A DNA stretch of 64,000 nucleotides from NCBI GenBank assembly GCA_020740775.1, contig JAHEWK010000002.1, positions 4,340,001 to 4,404,000 on the forward strand. The letters are read 5' to 3'. The translations under genes and the position numbers were made by a program. This DNA comes from Ilyonectria destructans (Eukaryota > Ascomycota > Sordariomycetes > Hypocreales > Nectriaceae). The first letter of the stretch is position 1; every line of letters begins with the position of its first letter. The notes beneath the pieces were generated by a model, which made no database searches, was not told where the DNA came from, and saw only the letters and a list, made by a program, of their open reading frames with translations. Positions 11,025-23,485 of the stretch are shown here, piece after piece.

Positions 11025-14000
11025 AGGGTTTAAAGGTACGTCTACAGTTATTGGGTTTGATTGCTGCGCAAACCATTTTGAGAGAGTAATTATAGACACA
11101 ATACAGAGGAGGAAAAATATTTTGGGATTTAGAAGCTACGGGCAAGAGGGACTCATTTTGGAACCTTTACGCGAGGGTTCATTGTCAGCGATTTCACCGG
11201 AGATGTCTGTCACTGTAGGCAGCTACATTATTTCTTTTCAATCAAACATTTTAATTGTGTACGCCATACTCCGCCAAATTGCGATCTTGTATGAGTTCGT
11301 TGCTGCAAAGTCAAAGGACTCCAACTGAAACCGACAAGCTCGATCTGGAGGGTCTGTGGCACCACCTGGCATAAACCACAGTTTGAGGGGTCTTTGGAGA
11401 TCTTATGCAGTCACTAATGGCTTGGCTACGAGCTAACAGCGAGAAAGTCTCATCCGGGGGCGAAGTGCTGATCCAGATAAAAGTGGGAATATATGGGTGA
11501 CATATTAACCTCGGGGGCGAGGCGGAGCTTGTGTTGATTGAGTCTAGGGCTGATCGATAGAAGACATCCACAACAGCAAGGCAAGACCTGGAGGCTGGTG
11601 ACGGTGGCCATTATTCAGTGAATTGCCTCCCTGGTTTTCTTGACTCTAACTTGCATTTCTTCGAGATTATTAGCGGTGGCGGCGAGAGGTAGTGACGGAA
11701 GGCGTCTAAGTTGATTGTATGTGTAATTAATAGGAATCACCCACGCGCACTGTCAAAGTCGAGGGCTCAAAGCGAGTCGCACTGGCAATCATAAACCAAA
11801 GCTGCGGTCAGTGCCTAGCCGGCAGATCCGCACAGATATGGGTATCTTCTTATTTATTTTTTGCTGTGACTTGAGGGCGATGGTTTTATCCGGCTGCCCT
11901 CGAGCCGCTCTCGGTCTGGTGTACACGGCTCCTTTGCCAGAATACTAAGCCACTGTATAGCTTCAAAGAAGTTCATATGGAGTAAGAACAAATAAATAAA
12001 TAATAGCTCTCTATCTTCGCAACCGTCCGCGTCTTAGAGGCGGAGGTGCCAGAGTTCGATGACCAGGATCTACAGCTGCCGGGCTACGGGATCATAACCA
12101 TGACTAGGAAGCGGGGAGAAACTCGGTGGCGTCGTCCTTTTTAGAGAACCCAAACGGCACCGCAATGTTTATCGTTTCCGGCTTGTTGATGTAGCGTTTG
12201 TCTAAACTTTATAACCTAGTACCCTAAGCATGATATTGGGAATCTAGATAGTAGACAGAAACGCGGGGGAGATGACTATCGAGCCAACCGTTTGGCGGTT
12301 TCCGCAAATACCAAAATTGAAGTGAGACGCTAGAAGGTATCTACAATTCGGTGGTTGAAAGCTAGAACAATGGAAGTGTCCAATGTGAAACAGGGAAGTA
12401 CTATGAGACAGGCATGGGCGTTGAGTAAAGAAGGGTGATTTCCTGAAGAATGGTAGCGGATTAAACAAAACTAGTGGCTAATAGATTTCTATTGGCAGCC
12501 ATTAAGATCGCTGTGTCAAGCAATAGAAGATCCAGAGGAAGTTCAACACCGCTGTATGCCAAAGAGGAGCTGATTTTTTAAGTCTTCCAGAAACAAGCGA
12601 TGCGCATGATTTTCTGGCATCTGTGTGCCAAATCGCTTCCCTAATTTTCTTGGCCTGAATGAGACTGTCTAATATTCAGTCAATAGTGTATCATGGAGAG
12701 CACGAGGAGTTTAGCTGGATATGCATTTGGCCAGCCTGAGAGTCAAGACTCCTCGATGCAGCTAGAATTTTATGAATTAGCCGGATACCATATTAGAAGT
12801 TCATCAATGGTCCATCATTTTGTTATGCTAGATAGAGCTTGGCTGATCTAGATCTCTCGGCCACGTCGCCATACATAAGTTCAACCTTCACCTTGCCCAT
12901 CTGACCTTGCTGCGAGCGTTGCGGCGCCGCTCGAAGTCAGGCGGCCGGGCTAAGAAACAGGTTGTGAGATACAAAGTCCCCAGACCTCCTCCTCCTCCTG
13001 AAATATCTTACCTGTCGGGATTATGTAGAAGCTGGGTACTGGAACGTTTGCCGGAGGCCCGGAACTGGGTTGATTACAAAATGTAGTGGATCCGCAGAGC
13101 CGCGAGACCAGCATGATCACCCTTGGGTCGAAAGGCTAAAGGAATCTCCTCCGATGGACGAGCGAGACTATACCCAGATCGGTAAGAAAATGGATCTGCC
13201 ATTTCTGACTTTCCAACTGAGGCAGCTGGCGATTCTCGATGGTGCAACTTTGAGACGCTAATCCCCCACACGCTCCGTCGTTCTTCTGCTTTCAGCGAAC
13301 AGCTGTAGATTCTCGATGCTAGCGCATGGGGAGCAGCAGCTAATTAAACCCCTGTACAGCGGAGAACAGTGGTGTGGGTCTGGATTACAAGCCGCTTTAA
13401 GCAATCCAACAACCACTCGTCCACCTGTCTCACTTACACCAGTCGGCCAACACACTCCAAGAGGGTTTTGGGCTTTTCCGTATTGAGGAGGAAAACCTTC
13501 TTCATAGGAACTTTTATAGTGCAGTTTCCAGCTCGGACAGTGCCCGGCGACGGAGACGACGGCTTGAAGGTTTCAACTTCAGCCAGGATGGTTGTGAGAG
13601 GCTGGAGCCGTCGGTTGAGGAATGCGCCACCATCCCGCGCACAATGAGAGGACCCAGAAAGAGCATCAGGATGCTCGAGGTTGATATGGGGGCAACAAAT
13701 ATGAGAAGGGATCTTTCGATGGCGACTTTTAGCACCTGTGTCTATGCCGGTTTACGATGTTACGATGCTATGGGGTTCGATGCAATTGGACGCCACGAGT
13801 GATGCAGGAGGAGAACGGCTGGATTAAGTTAATCATGTCTCGTTTGAGCAGCGGCTTCAACATTTACCAACCAGTTTCCACGGAGTTCTGGACGCGCGGC
13901 AGGCATCTCGTGTTTGATCGTGTTTACGCTTGCTTTGTCGCAAGAGAGGAGGGGGCGATAGACAGCATTATAAGGAAAGAAGCTGAAACGGTCCCTTATT

Positions 14001-15542
14001 GTTCGTCTTGCTGCATCGCGACTTCCTTCCCGCTTTCAATCTTTTCCGGAAGCATGGGCCACACTCAACGCCACCCACACTGTCAAAGTGGAGGAAGGAG
14101 GTGTCCAGACCATGGCACTTGCCCCGATTTCGTCCAAGTCGGAGGCTCTCAGCTGGCTCGGTCCCGGTTTAAGTCTTTTTTGAGGCCACCACCAGTCCTC
14201 CATCACGCATCACCACCAGTCCTCCACCACCAGTCTTCCACCATGCATCCACCACCATTGTCCAAACTAGAAGCTCTAGTCTCAACTCGCTAATAGAAAC
14301 TGTCCACATTCAGACTTGCATCTTACCCATTCTAGCCATCGGCATCCACCCCTCCACCCGCGACAGAAATCACGACCCTACTATCAGGACATTGGACCAT
14401 GCGCCACCCGTCCCCTCTGTCTCTCCCACTCCCCTTTTCTCCATACTTGCCTATCGCCGGTTCCAGTACGATGGTCCCAGCATGGTTCCCCCACGATGAG
14501 ACACACAAGAGACAACGATAGGCTGCAAGGAGAAACAACAGCCACGAGGGTCTGACAAGAACCATCAAGGCAGACTCAACCACTTTTGAGCGAGAAAATG
14601 GTCCTACGCCGCCACAGCCCCTCTACTTCCCATCGATCGGCTCTGTTCTCTCTAGGTGCCCCGGCTTGTCTGGCGTACAGTTACCCCGAGCCATAATTCT
14701 CAACCTCTGGCTGGACCCGTCCATCTCCTCCTTTCGGCTGTCCTCTCCACCTCCAGATCCTCAATGCGTCCTGGCTCGAACACATGCATCCTCCAGGCTC
14801 CGCACTCGCCCACACCAAAATACCGAGACCCCAAGGGCGTTGCCGAATCCGTCTATCTTCACACCCTCCCTTTCTATTGTGCTCGATTTTGCACACTGAT
14901 TCTTATGCTGGTCCGGCTTGGTGCTGCTCCGGGACCTACGCCAGGCCTGGGGTCCAGGCCTATCCGTCGATAACTGCTTAATACGCCTTTCGCGATCCGC
15001 CTCTCGCTGGTTTCCGTCACTCTCTCCGTCCTCGTACTCGTTCGGTCCGCCGCGGTGGCGTCGCGCCCTCATGGACATTACTTCTTAACCTCTCCCAAAC
15101 CTGGTCGTCCCTCTCCTCTTCTCTCCTACTCTCCAGACCACAACGTCTCAACTCGACGGGGTAGTCTTTCCTCACAAGACTCGTTGTCCCTTGTAAGTCT
15201 TACCCACATCTTCAACTTTGACTGCCCATCACCTTTCACCAATCACTCACTCACATCTGTACCACGTCTTTTGCTCTCCCCTCTACTCCAATCTACCTCA
15301 TCACCACCCTCGCCAACCCTCTCTCTTGCACCAGAAAGTTATTCCATACTGAGACTCAGATAGCATCTCAAAGCCACTGTCTTTGAACCACCCATCGACG
15401 TTTTCCACCTTCGAATTCGAGACGCTCGTTACGCTCTTACACGAACTTCTCGTTCTGAGCGAGATAGGGATTTGGACTTGGTCCGCCCCGGAAGCAAAAC
15501 TGTCACTTCAGCTTACCTTCTTGGTATTCCACAACCTTCAAA
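11025..15542. other. Long intergenic region, no gene recognised; CT-rich GT2 leader at right
   Basis: About 4.5 kb lacks a recognisable gene. The part at 11030-13700 is AT-richer, with many short frames on both strands. Frame 13757-14293 (plus) has no domain and ends in a CCACCA-type repeat. From about 14300 the plus strand is strongly pyrimidine-rich with many short upstream ATGs, which fits a long promoter and 5' leader for the GT2 gene starting at 15543. Confidence 0.45.
14186..14256. repeat. Imperfect CACCACCAGTCCTCCA direct repeats
   Basis: Three imperfect copies of a unit close to CACCACCAGTCCTCCA occur head to tail, interrupted by TCACGCAT and similar spacers. The repeat is short and of unknown function. 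Confidence 0.7.
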
Positions 15543-18350
15543 ATGGGTATCCGCAACTACATTGTCGTTCCCACTGCGGCCGAGCAGGAGGCTGAGGAGG
15601 CCAAGAGGGCAAGCAAACGTTTGTCACGCATGTCGCGCATGTCCCGCATGTCGCTCCCGCCGCCGCCACTGCCCCCCATAGATGACGGAAAGAGAGTCGC
15701 TCCCACCGTCAATGTCGCAGATCTCCAGACTCCTTTACCGGAATTCCCTCCTGGATTCGTTCCTAGGCCCGATTCAGTGATGACGGGGTTCAACGGCAGC
15801 ACAACGATGGTCGACGAACTCAAACATGAGGTTATGGTCAACTATCTCTACCAACAGCAATGCGCCCAACTTTGGGTCGGCGACGATACTGGTGAGCTCG
15901 AAGGTGTACTCCTATGCAAGGCCCGAGGCCAGTACATGGCTTGCCCCCCACAGTTAGGCATCTCACCTTTTGCCATCGCCTGCGCCGCTCTCGATGTCCA
16001 GGTTAGACATACATCCGAGCTTCAAATCAATCCCAAGCTGACCAATTCCTAGTGTGCCATGACTGTCAACTCTCGAGTCATAAAGACCTTTCTCCGGTGG
16101 TCTCCAGATGCCGTTGATGTTCCTCTGAAGAATGGCCTTCATGTACAAGTTCTTCCCAGTATCACCGATCTTCCTCGAGCACGCAAGCATCAGTGTGCAG
16201 CCTTCATTGCTGATGCCGGTTTGCTCATTATCTGGGATGATGAAGCTACCAACCTAATATCTCGAGCCAGAATCATTGAGGATGAGCTCATGGATCTAGT
16301 GTGGAACTCGGGAAATATGGAAGAAGATGGTGAAGGTCAAGATGATGTTGTTCAATACGAGATTGATGAGGAAAGTGGCGAGATCAAGCCTGGAAAGCGC
16401 CCAGTTCATCTTCAAAACACTCTCATAGTTTCCGCCACGGTCATCCTCGTCGCTGCCGCTCTCGGAGCTGGTTGGAGGCAGCTGGCCATTGAGGCATCGG
16501 TCGACGGCAACTACACTCGTCTCGCTCTTATTTGCCTTACTCCCATCCAGATGTTCTTCACCCTCTTCTTCGGCCAGGTCATTATCGGTTGTCTAGCCCA
16601 GATATTCGGCCCCATTTCCCAATTAACCACCAACTCCAAGTTTTTCTCAGCACGACCTCCCCCAAGACTGCAGAGCTCAACCTTGCCCCATGTCACCATA
16701 CAATGCCCTGTGTACAGGGAGGGTCTGAACGGTGTCATCATGCCTACTGTCAAGTCTCTCAGGCAGGCCATGTCAACCTACGAACTTCAGGGTGGTTCGG
16801 TAAACATGTTTATTAACGATGACGGTCTTCAGCTTCTCTCTGAAGAGGAACGCGATGCCCGCATCAATTTCTACGCCGAAAATAGTATCGGTTGGGTCGC
16901 GCGTCCAAAGCACGGCGAGGACGGCTTCCGACGCAAGGGAAAATTCAAGAAGGCTTCCAACATGAACTACGGCCTTATGATATCTTGTTACGTCGAGGAA
17001 AAGCTGATGCTGCTCAAGCGCAGTGAAGACTGGGGTCAGGGGGATGAGGCCTTGGCCTATGAGAAAGCTCTCAAGGAAGTCCTCGAGGAGGATGGCCGTG
17101 CCTGGGCCGATGGCAACATCCGTGTCGGTGACTACATTCTCTTGGTTGACTCTGATACCCGTGTTCCCACAGACTGCCTCCTCGATGCTGTCTCCGAAAT
17201 GGACCAATCCCCGGAGGTCGGCATCCTGCAGTTCTCTTCCAGTGTCATGCAAGTCGTGTGGACCTACTTTGAGAACGGCATCAGCTTCTTCACCAATATG
17301 GTCTACTCTGCAATTCGTTACTCTGTCTCAAACGGCGATGTTTCTCCTTTTGTCGGCCACAACGCTATTCTTCGCTGGTCTGCTATTCAGCAGCTTGCCT
17401 ACCAAGATGAAGACGGCTATGACAAGTTCTGGTCAGAGAACCACGTCTCTGAGGATTTCGATATGTCTCTTCGTCTTCAGTGCAATGGTTACATCATTCG
17501 CATGGCCGCCTGGGCCGGCGATGGTTTCAAGGAAGGAGTGTCCCTAACAGTGTATGACGAGTTGGCCCGCTGGGAGAAGTACGCCTATGGTTGCGACGAG
17601 CTGCTATTCAACCCTATCCGCACTTGGCTCTGGCGGGGCCCCTTTACCTCCCTCTTCCGCCGTTTCCTCTTCTCTAACATTCACCTTACCTCCAAAATTA
17701 CCATCGTCTCTTACGTCGGTACCTACTACGCTATTGGTGCTGCCTGGATTTTAACCACTATCAACTACTTTTTGATGGGCTGGTACAATGGCTACCTCGA
17801 CAAGTATTACTTGAACTCATGGAAGATTTGGCTTTCTATCATAATTGTATTCAATGGGCTCGGAAACATCGCCTTGGCCGTGATGCGGTACCGCGCTGGT
17901 GAGAGGGGCCTCTTCCGATCTCTGTTCGAGAACTTCAGGTGGACTCTTATGTTGGTTATCTTCTTCGGTGGTCTGTCGCTCCATATTAGCCAGGCCCTTT
18001 TAGCTCACATGTTTGAGATTGACATGACCTGGGGCGCTACATCCAAGGAGGCTGAATTCTCCAATTTCTTTATCGAGGTGCCCAGGGTATTGAAGAAGGT
18101 GAGTCCTCCCCTATTATCATCCATGTTTCCCATAATATATTTACTAACTCGTTTACTCTAGTTCAAATTTTCGATGACTATGTCTCTGCTCTTCATAGTT
18201 GCCATTATCATAATGGCTATCGCACCATTTGTGCCCTATGACTGGCGCATCACCGACTTTGCCGCAATCCTACCCATGTCTGTTGTTTCCGCTAGCCACT
18301 TTCTTCTCCCCTTGGCTCTCAACCCTGCTCTCATGACCTTTGCCTCTTAG
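15543..18350 (+). CDS. GT2-family processive glycosyltransferase required-type for hyphal growth (ZtGT2/FgGT2-like)
   Basis: There are three exons, 15543-16001, 16053-18098 and 18162-18350, encoding 897 aa. Family 2 glycosyltransferase motifs are in order: NDDG at about 408-411, VDSDTR (DxD) at about 518-523, SEDFD at about 619-623 and ARW at about 658-660, the last standing where QxxRW sits in chitin and hyaluronan synthases. Two hydrophobic segments precede the catalytic domain (about 275-345) and several follow it, so the protein is a membrane synthase with a cytosolic catalytic loop. The N-terminus carries a Ser-Arg-Met repeat (RMSRMSRMS) followed by a proline run. The family matches the conserved fungal GT2 shown in Zymoseptoria tritici and Fusarium graminearum to be needed for hyphal growth on solid surfaces; its polysaccharide product is not established. 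Both introns are phase 0 and multiples of three, each read open until the TAG of its own acceptor. Chitin synthase proper is unlikely because the exact QRRRW is absent. Confidence 0.88.
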
Positions 18351-19059
18351 GGAGATGAGACGTATTCAAAATCAAGGGCCTTTTGTTTTAGTTTCATCTG
18401 CCATATCATTTGAGTAGACAAGGCATATAGACAGCATTCAGTTATAGACGGAGTGGGAGTTTTAGGTTACCACAAAACAGGCCGGAAGGGTTCCATACGT
18501 CTGTCGTTATTGTCGTGGAATACCACAAAGGATTCATTAAGTAGTCGCAAACTCGACTCATAAATAATACTTGAAAACAGTAGATTCAGTGTCCAATTCA
18601 TGCAATGCCGAACAGTTTCACGACGTACAGGCCAACGGGCATATAGGAAACAAGAGAGAGAGATAATTTACCATGTCAAGTCTATGAGGATCAAGATGTA
18701 GTAAGAATGATGTTCATTCAAGCCTGTCTATATAACAATTAACGCCTCTATGCCCGCCCGAGCAGTCTAAATGCCGTAGTCTGGTGTATCTACTTCTACG
18801 TGCGCATCCACAACCGTGCATGCTCTCAACAAAATCAGTGTCTCAGGATCATGATGCATCAGCCCCGACGCGTTGAGACATCCAACATGATGCGTACGAG
18901 TCTATGATGCAACAAAAAAGTGCAGATGCATCAAGACAAGTCATCCGCCACATACAAATTCGAACCAGAAACGGAACCCGAAAACCAAGACCGAAAAGTC
19001 GCAAAGAAAGAAAGAAAATGGAAACAAAAATCGGACTAGCTTTTAAATCGGTGTGCGCC
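18351..19059. other. Convergent intergenic, 3' UTRs only
   Basis: This separates the stops of the GT2 gene (plus) and the EF3-like ATPase gene (minus). It is AT-rich with no recognisable gene, and presumably holds both 3' UTRs. Confidence 0.6.
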
Positions 19060-22000
19060 TTAGTTGTCCTCGTCATCGGTATCCGGAGGATGGGGCGTGC
19101 CCTTGGGGCTGTTGAGCCAGTCGATGTGACGAAGGCGGCGACGGACCTCGCGCTCCTTGAGCTCCTTCTTGGTCATCTTGCGCTTCTTCTTGGCCTTGAA
19201 CTTCATCTCCGAGTTGTCCTCGACGCCAGAGTTGTAGGCGCTGCTGACGACCGAGTTGGCGGCAGTGTTGGCGACGCTGCTGACGGCGGTGCTGGTGGCA
19301 CCGCTGCCGGGGCGGCTGTCCTCGAAGCGGTCGAGGCTGATGGCAGTATTGCCCTTCTGGGCGACACGGCCATCGCGGACGAGCCACTGCTCGGAGCACA
19401 GGGCGCCCACGAACTCCTCGTTATGGGAGATGAGGATGACACCGCCCTTGAACTCGCGGATGGCGACAGCGAGGCCACCAAGAGAGTCACGATCCAAGAA
19501 GTTAGTAGGCTCGTCAAGCACCAGCAAATGGGGGTTGTTCCACATGGCACCGGCAATGACGACCTTGACCTTCTGACCACCGGAGAGGGAGCCGATCTCG
19601 TTGTGGTTGGCAATCTCGGGGTCGAGACCGAGATCCTCAAAGTGCTTGGAGATGACCGAGGGCTGGAGCTCACGGTAACCCAGACCCTCACGCGAAGCCT
19701 CGTGATCGTCAAACTCCTGAACGAGCTTGTCGAATCCGAGCTCGAGGAGGGTCTCACGGGAGATCTGGCTGTTGTACTTGGGGAGCTGGGCGCGCCATTT
19801 ACTGCATTATGTTAGCATCAAGGCCTTCTATTATTGGGGGGTATTAGGGTGGCTTACACTTCGTATTGGAAAGTCTTCTTGTACTTCTGTCGACCAACAA
19901 GCGCCTCGATCTGTCGGGAAGATCGGCCGTCCTTGAGGTCAACCCACTTGTCCATCTGGGCCTTGTCGGCCTCCGAAACCATGCGGGTCTGCTTCATGTG
20001 GACCTCTCGGTCATCACCGTGGGCGTATCGCCACTGGAGGTACTGGTTGGGAGTCTTCTCCAAGTGCATCTCAACGTGCTCCAGCGCGTGCTGCTTGATG
20101 TAGCCGATACGGAGGTTGGGGTGCTTCTCAACCTTTCCGGTAGTGGGAATGGTCTCGCCAGTGAGCAGCTTAATAAGGGTCGACTTGCCGGCACCGTTGG
20201 GGCCAATAATGGCAACTCGGGACGACAGGGTAAGCTGGCAAGAGACATCCGAAAGGGATGGCTTGGGAGCACCAGGGTAGCTGAAGTTGACATTGGTCAT
20301 GCGGATGATGGCGCGAGTCGACGACTTGACACCAGTCAAGATACCCGGAGGAGGGAACTTGAACTGAACATTGGAGGCCGACAGAGTGTAGTAGCTCTTG
20401 GCCTCGGGGCGGATCTCGACAAAGGCAGCCAGGTTACCCTTGAAGCAGGCCAGCTTCTTTCCAGGCTCGTAGTGGTAGATGTCAGTGGTGACGTTGTCCA
20501 GAAAGCCAGAGTCGTGAGAAACGATCAGACTGGTGATGTCAGGGTGCGTCTTGAGGTAGGTCTCAAGCCAGGCGATGTTGGCAACATCGAGATGGTTAGT
20601 AGGTTCGTCCAGGAGGAGGACGTCGGCACGCTGAAGCATGGCTCGGGCCAGAGCCAGTTTCATCTTCCAACCACCAGAGAGGGAGCCAACCTTCTCGGCC
20701 TGTCGACCCTCGGGACCAGCGCTGAAGCCGAACTCAGTCAGAACCTCGGAGATGCGCTCCATGCCCTGACTAGCAATCTCGGGATCCTTGGCAACAAAGT
20801 CGAGAATGCTGATGTCAGCATCCTCGCCCTGGTTGTGCTCGACGAAGCAGGTTCGCAGAACATCCTGGGGAGGGAAGCCTTCGAGCTTTCCGTTGGCAAT
20901 GCTTCGCATGAGGGTGGACTTTCCGGCACCGTTGCGGCCGCAGAGACCGTAGCGGTGACCCTTGAGCAGTCGCAGGTTGGTGTGAGAGAGAAGCAGCATA
21001 CCACCGTAGGCCAGGGAGAAGTCGGCGTTAACAATCTCGACCTCGCCATCGTCCTCCTTCTCGGGGACACCGTAGCGCTTCTCGTCCTCTTCAACGTAGT
21101 GCTTCTGGACGGCATCGGCGACCTTCTGGGCAGCCTCGGGATCCTGCATCAGGCTCTTGAGATGGGGAGTGATACGGGCCGCGATGCGGGTAACAAAGCG
21201 GTAGTTGACATCGATGGCAACCATGTCGCAAATGTAGGGGCGGACGACCTTGTAGAACTCAAGGTGTCCAGAAAGGCCCTTGTTCAGCTTGATCTGCTCG
21301 TCGAGGATCTTGGCGACATCGTCACCAGAAGTGCGGGCAATAATGTCCTCCTCGTTACCCATAGCCTTTTCCATGGTGGCCAAGGCACGCTCAGCGAGCT
21401 CTCGGACCTCGGGGAGAGAGGCGCGGTCGCAGACACCCTTGACACCAGGAGTCAACTTGGGAAGGAAAGTTCTAGCCTCGATGGGGTCGTGGACGAGCTT
21501 GGTCAAGTTCTCCACGATAACAACGGTCTGGCGCAGGACCTCCTGGGCTGTGCTGGGGGTGTTGAGGGATCGCTCGAGGAAAGGAGTCAAAAGACCCAGG
21601 ACTGGTGAGGTGACGATGGCGACAAAGGTGGTCATGGAAAGGGCGTGGATGGCCTTCTGGAGGGTCTGGGTGGAGGGGTGCTGCATGGTGTCGATGAGAA
21701 GAGGGATTCGGGGAGCGACATCGTCGTTGGAGAGCAGGGTAGTGAGAGAAGTCATGGTCAGGACGGCCTGCTTCTCGACATCAGCCTTGAGGTCGTGCAT
21801 GCCACCCTCGACGATGGGGATAAGGCCGGCAAGCCTGGCTCCCATGGCCTCGCGGAGCACATCCTTTTCGATAGCCTCCTCCTTGGTGCCTCCAGCAGTG
21901 AGCTTAGCCTTGTCGGCCATCTTCTGCATCAGCTTGTAGGCGCCGACGGTGCCCTGCCACTTGCCAGTCCTCTTAGACAGGTAGGTGGTGAGAGCGGGCA

Positions 22001-22472
22001 GCAGGCCGATGACCAGGGCCTCGGAGCTGAGGTTGGTGAAGATGGCGTCCAGGCCATACTGGGCGGCATCGCGGACCACAGCACCCTTATCGGCGAGGGC
22101 GTCGAGGGCACAGGCAACCATGCCGCCATCCTCGAGCAGGAGAACAACCTCGCTGACGGGCTGACGAGGGAGAAAGCGCTCAAAGATGGCGCCGAGGAGG
22201 TTCTGGCCGGACTCACGGCGGAGCCCCGACTTCTTATCGCCAGCGGCCTTCTTGACCTCGGCGAGGATGCCGTACTGGGTGAGGCCCGCGAAGCCGACCG
22301 ACGACAGCAGGAGCTCGCACAGCGCGTAGCAGGCGTCGATGGAGACGGCAGACGTCTTGGCCGTGAAGATGGTGTTGAGCAGGTCGGTAACAGTCTCCTG
22401 CGATGGCGGGGGCGGGGCGTCCTTGGACACCATCGTCGGGTGCTCCGACGGCGGCGAGACGGGGTGAGGCAT
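19060..22472 (-). CDS. EF3-like ABC-F ATPase, New1/Elf1 type
   Basis: There are two exons, 22472-19858 and 19801-19060, with a 56-bp intron whose removal gives the join QYEVKWRAQLP. The product is 1118 aa. It has an N-terminal HEAT-repeat region (about 1-350), a helical linker, and two ABC ATPase domains: Walker A GRNGAGKS at about 513 with signature LSGGW at about 597, then GPNGAGKS at about 757 with LSGGQ at about 946. A chromodomain-like insertion sits inside the second domain. The tail is Lys-rich and ends near RRRLRHIDWLNSPKGTPHPP, an ending I associate with New1 (yeast) and Elf1 (fission yeast) rather than canonical eEF3, as is the FDDHEASREGLGYREL block. Such proteins bind ribosomes and act in translation elongation or termination; Elf1 was linked to mRNA export. 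The start at 22472 was preferred to an in-frame ATG at 22556 because it gives a family-like N-terminus. Canonical eEF3 is the main alternative. Confidence 0.88.
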
Positions 22473-23485
22473 CGCGGCGGTATTCAGCGTCGATGTCGAT
22501 GGGATAGCGCCTCGATGAGTCTGGGTGTGCCTTGGGACGCTGGAGGGAGGAAGCAAAACCAGCGAGGCCCGTGGGAGATAGGAGATGGGAGGTAGAAAGT
22601 ACTGGCACTGGCAGAGAGGGACTCGCTTGGTTGGGCTGCCGCCACTGCCTCAGTAAATGGTCAGCAATTGTGGCAGCGCCTGAAATTTTTTTCTTATCAG
22701 CCTGCTAGACCCAGCCGAACAATGCCTTATCGCCCGGCATCCCCGCTTGCCCCTCGCCTTGATCCCTGCCACGCTCCACCGAGATCGATCCGGCCAATCG
22801 CTTTCCACGTGCATTTTTGTCCAACATCACTGGCAGCCCACCGCTTACCCTACACTCGGCGATACGCATGTGAAAACTGGAAGAATCTGATTATACCATC
22901 GATATTCCATCTTTCCTCTATCATTTACTTGAGGGTTCTCCTTATTCTTCATATACTCTTTTTCACGTTGGTCTCACAATAGCCTTTAAAAAGTGGTTTG
23001 CATGATAAGCTGAGTGAGAGTTGTGCCAAGACCATGCGTGCTTTTGCTTATCCTCTCCCAAACCCACCATGCAAGCCACCCTGCATCACCAATGACGAGA
23101 TCTCACAAGAGACATCAAGCACTCACTGCAATGCGACTCCGGTAAATGAACCAGCACGTGGGACAATTAAGCCCAGCTTGTCTGGATTAATATCTAAGTA
23201 CGTACTGCATACCAAGCCAATAGGTAGCTCCATATCACCCACCCTCCACCTTGTGGCGTCAACGCCCTTTTTGCCGGCAAAGCCTGCATTCCATCAAACA
23301 TGATACAAGAAATAATACATGAGGCCAACTGTCAAGGGTATAATAAAAAAAGACATTACAGGGGGTTCTCCCCTTACTGTTGTAGAAAAATCGCCCATGC
23401 TTCCCAGAAGTCACGCCGTTTCGTATCAAGAAAAGAACAGATAAGAAGGAAAGAAACAAGAGCGTCCCGTTCACATGCGCCGTAA
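22473..23485. other. Promoter of the EF3-like ATPase and 3' region of the Erf2-like gene
   Basis: This is the gap between two minus-strand genes. It contains the CCAAT/CACGTG pair annotated separately. The open frames here have no domain. Confidence 0.55.
22794..22811. promoter_or_regulatory. CCAAT box next to CACGTG E-box
   Basis: CCAAT at 22794-22798 is followed after 7 bp by CACGTG at 22806-22811, about 320-340 bp upstream of the EF3-like start codon. CCAAT is the HAP/CBF core and CACGTG is the Cbf1-type bHLH core; use of these sites is inference. Confidence 0.45.

Noticed and set aside
13757..14293. Open frame of 178 codons on the plus strand
   Set aside because: No domain; ends in the CCACCAGTCCTCC repeat; no supporting exons.
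19866..21608. Open frame of 580 codons on the plus strand
   Set aside because: It lies entirely antisense to the EF3-like ATPase gene and is Leu/Val/Gly-rich, the usual shadow of GC-biased codons; no domain.
21645..22595. Open frame of 316 codons on the plus strand
   Set aside because: Antisense shadow of the N-terminal part of the EF3-like gene; no domain.
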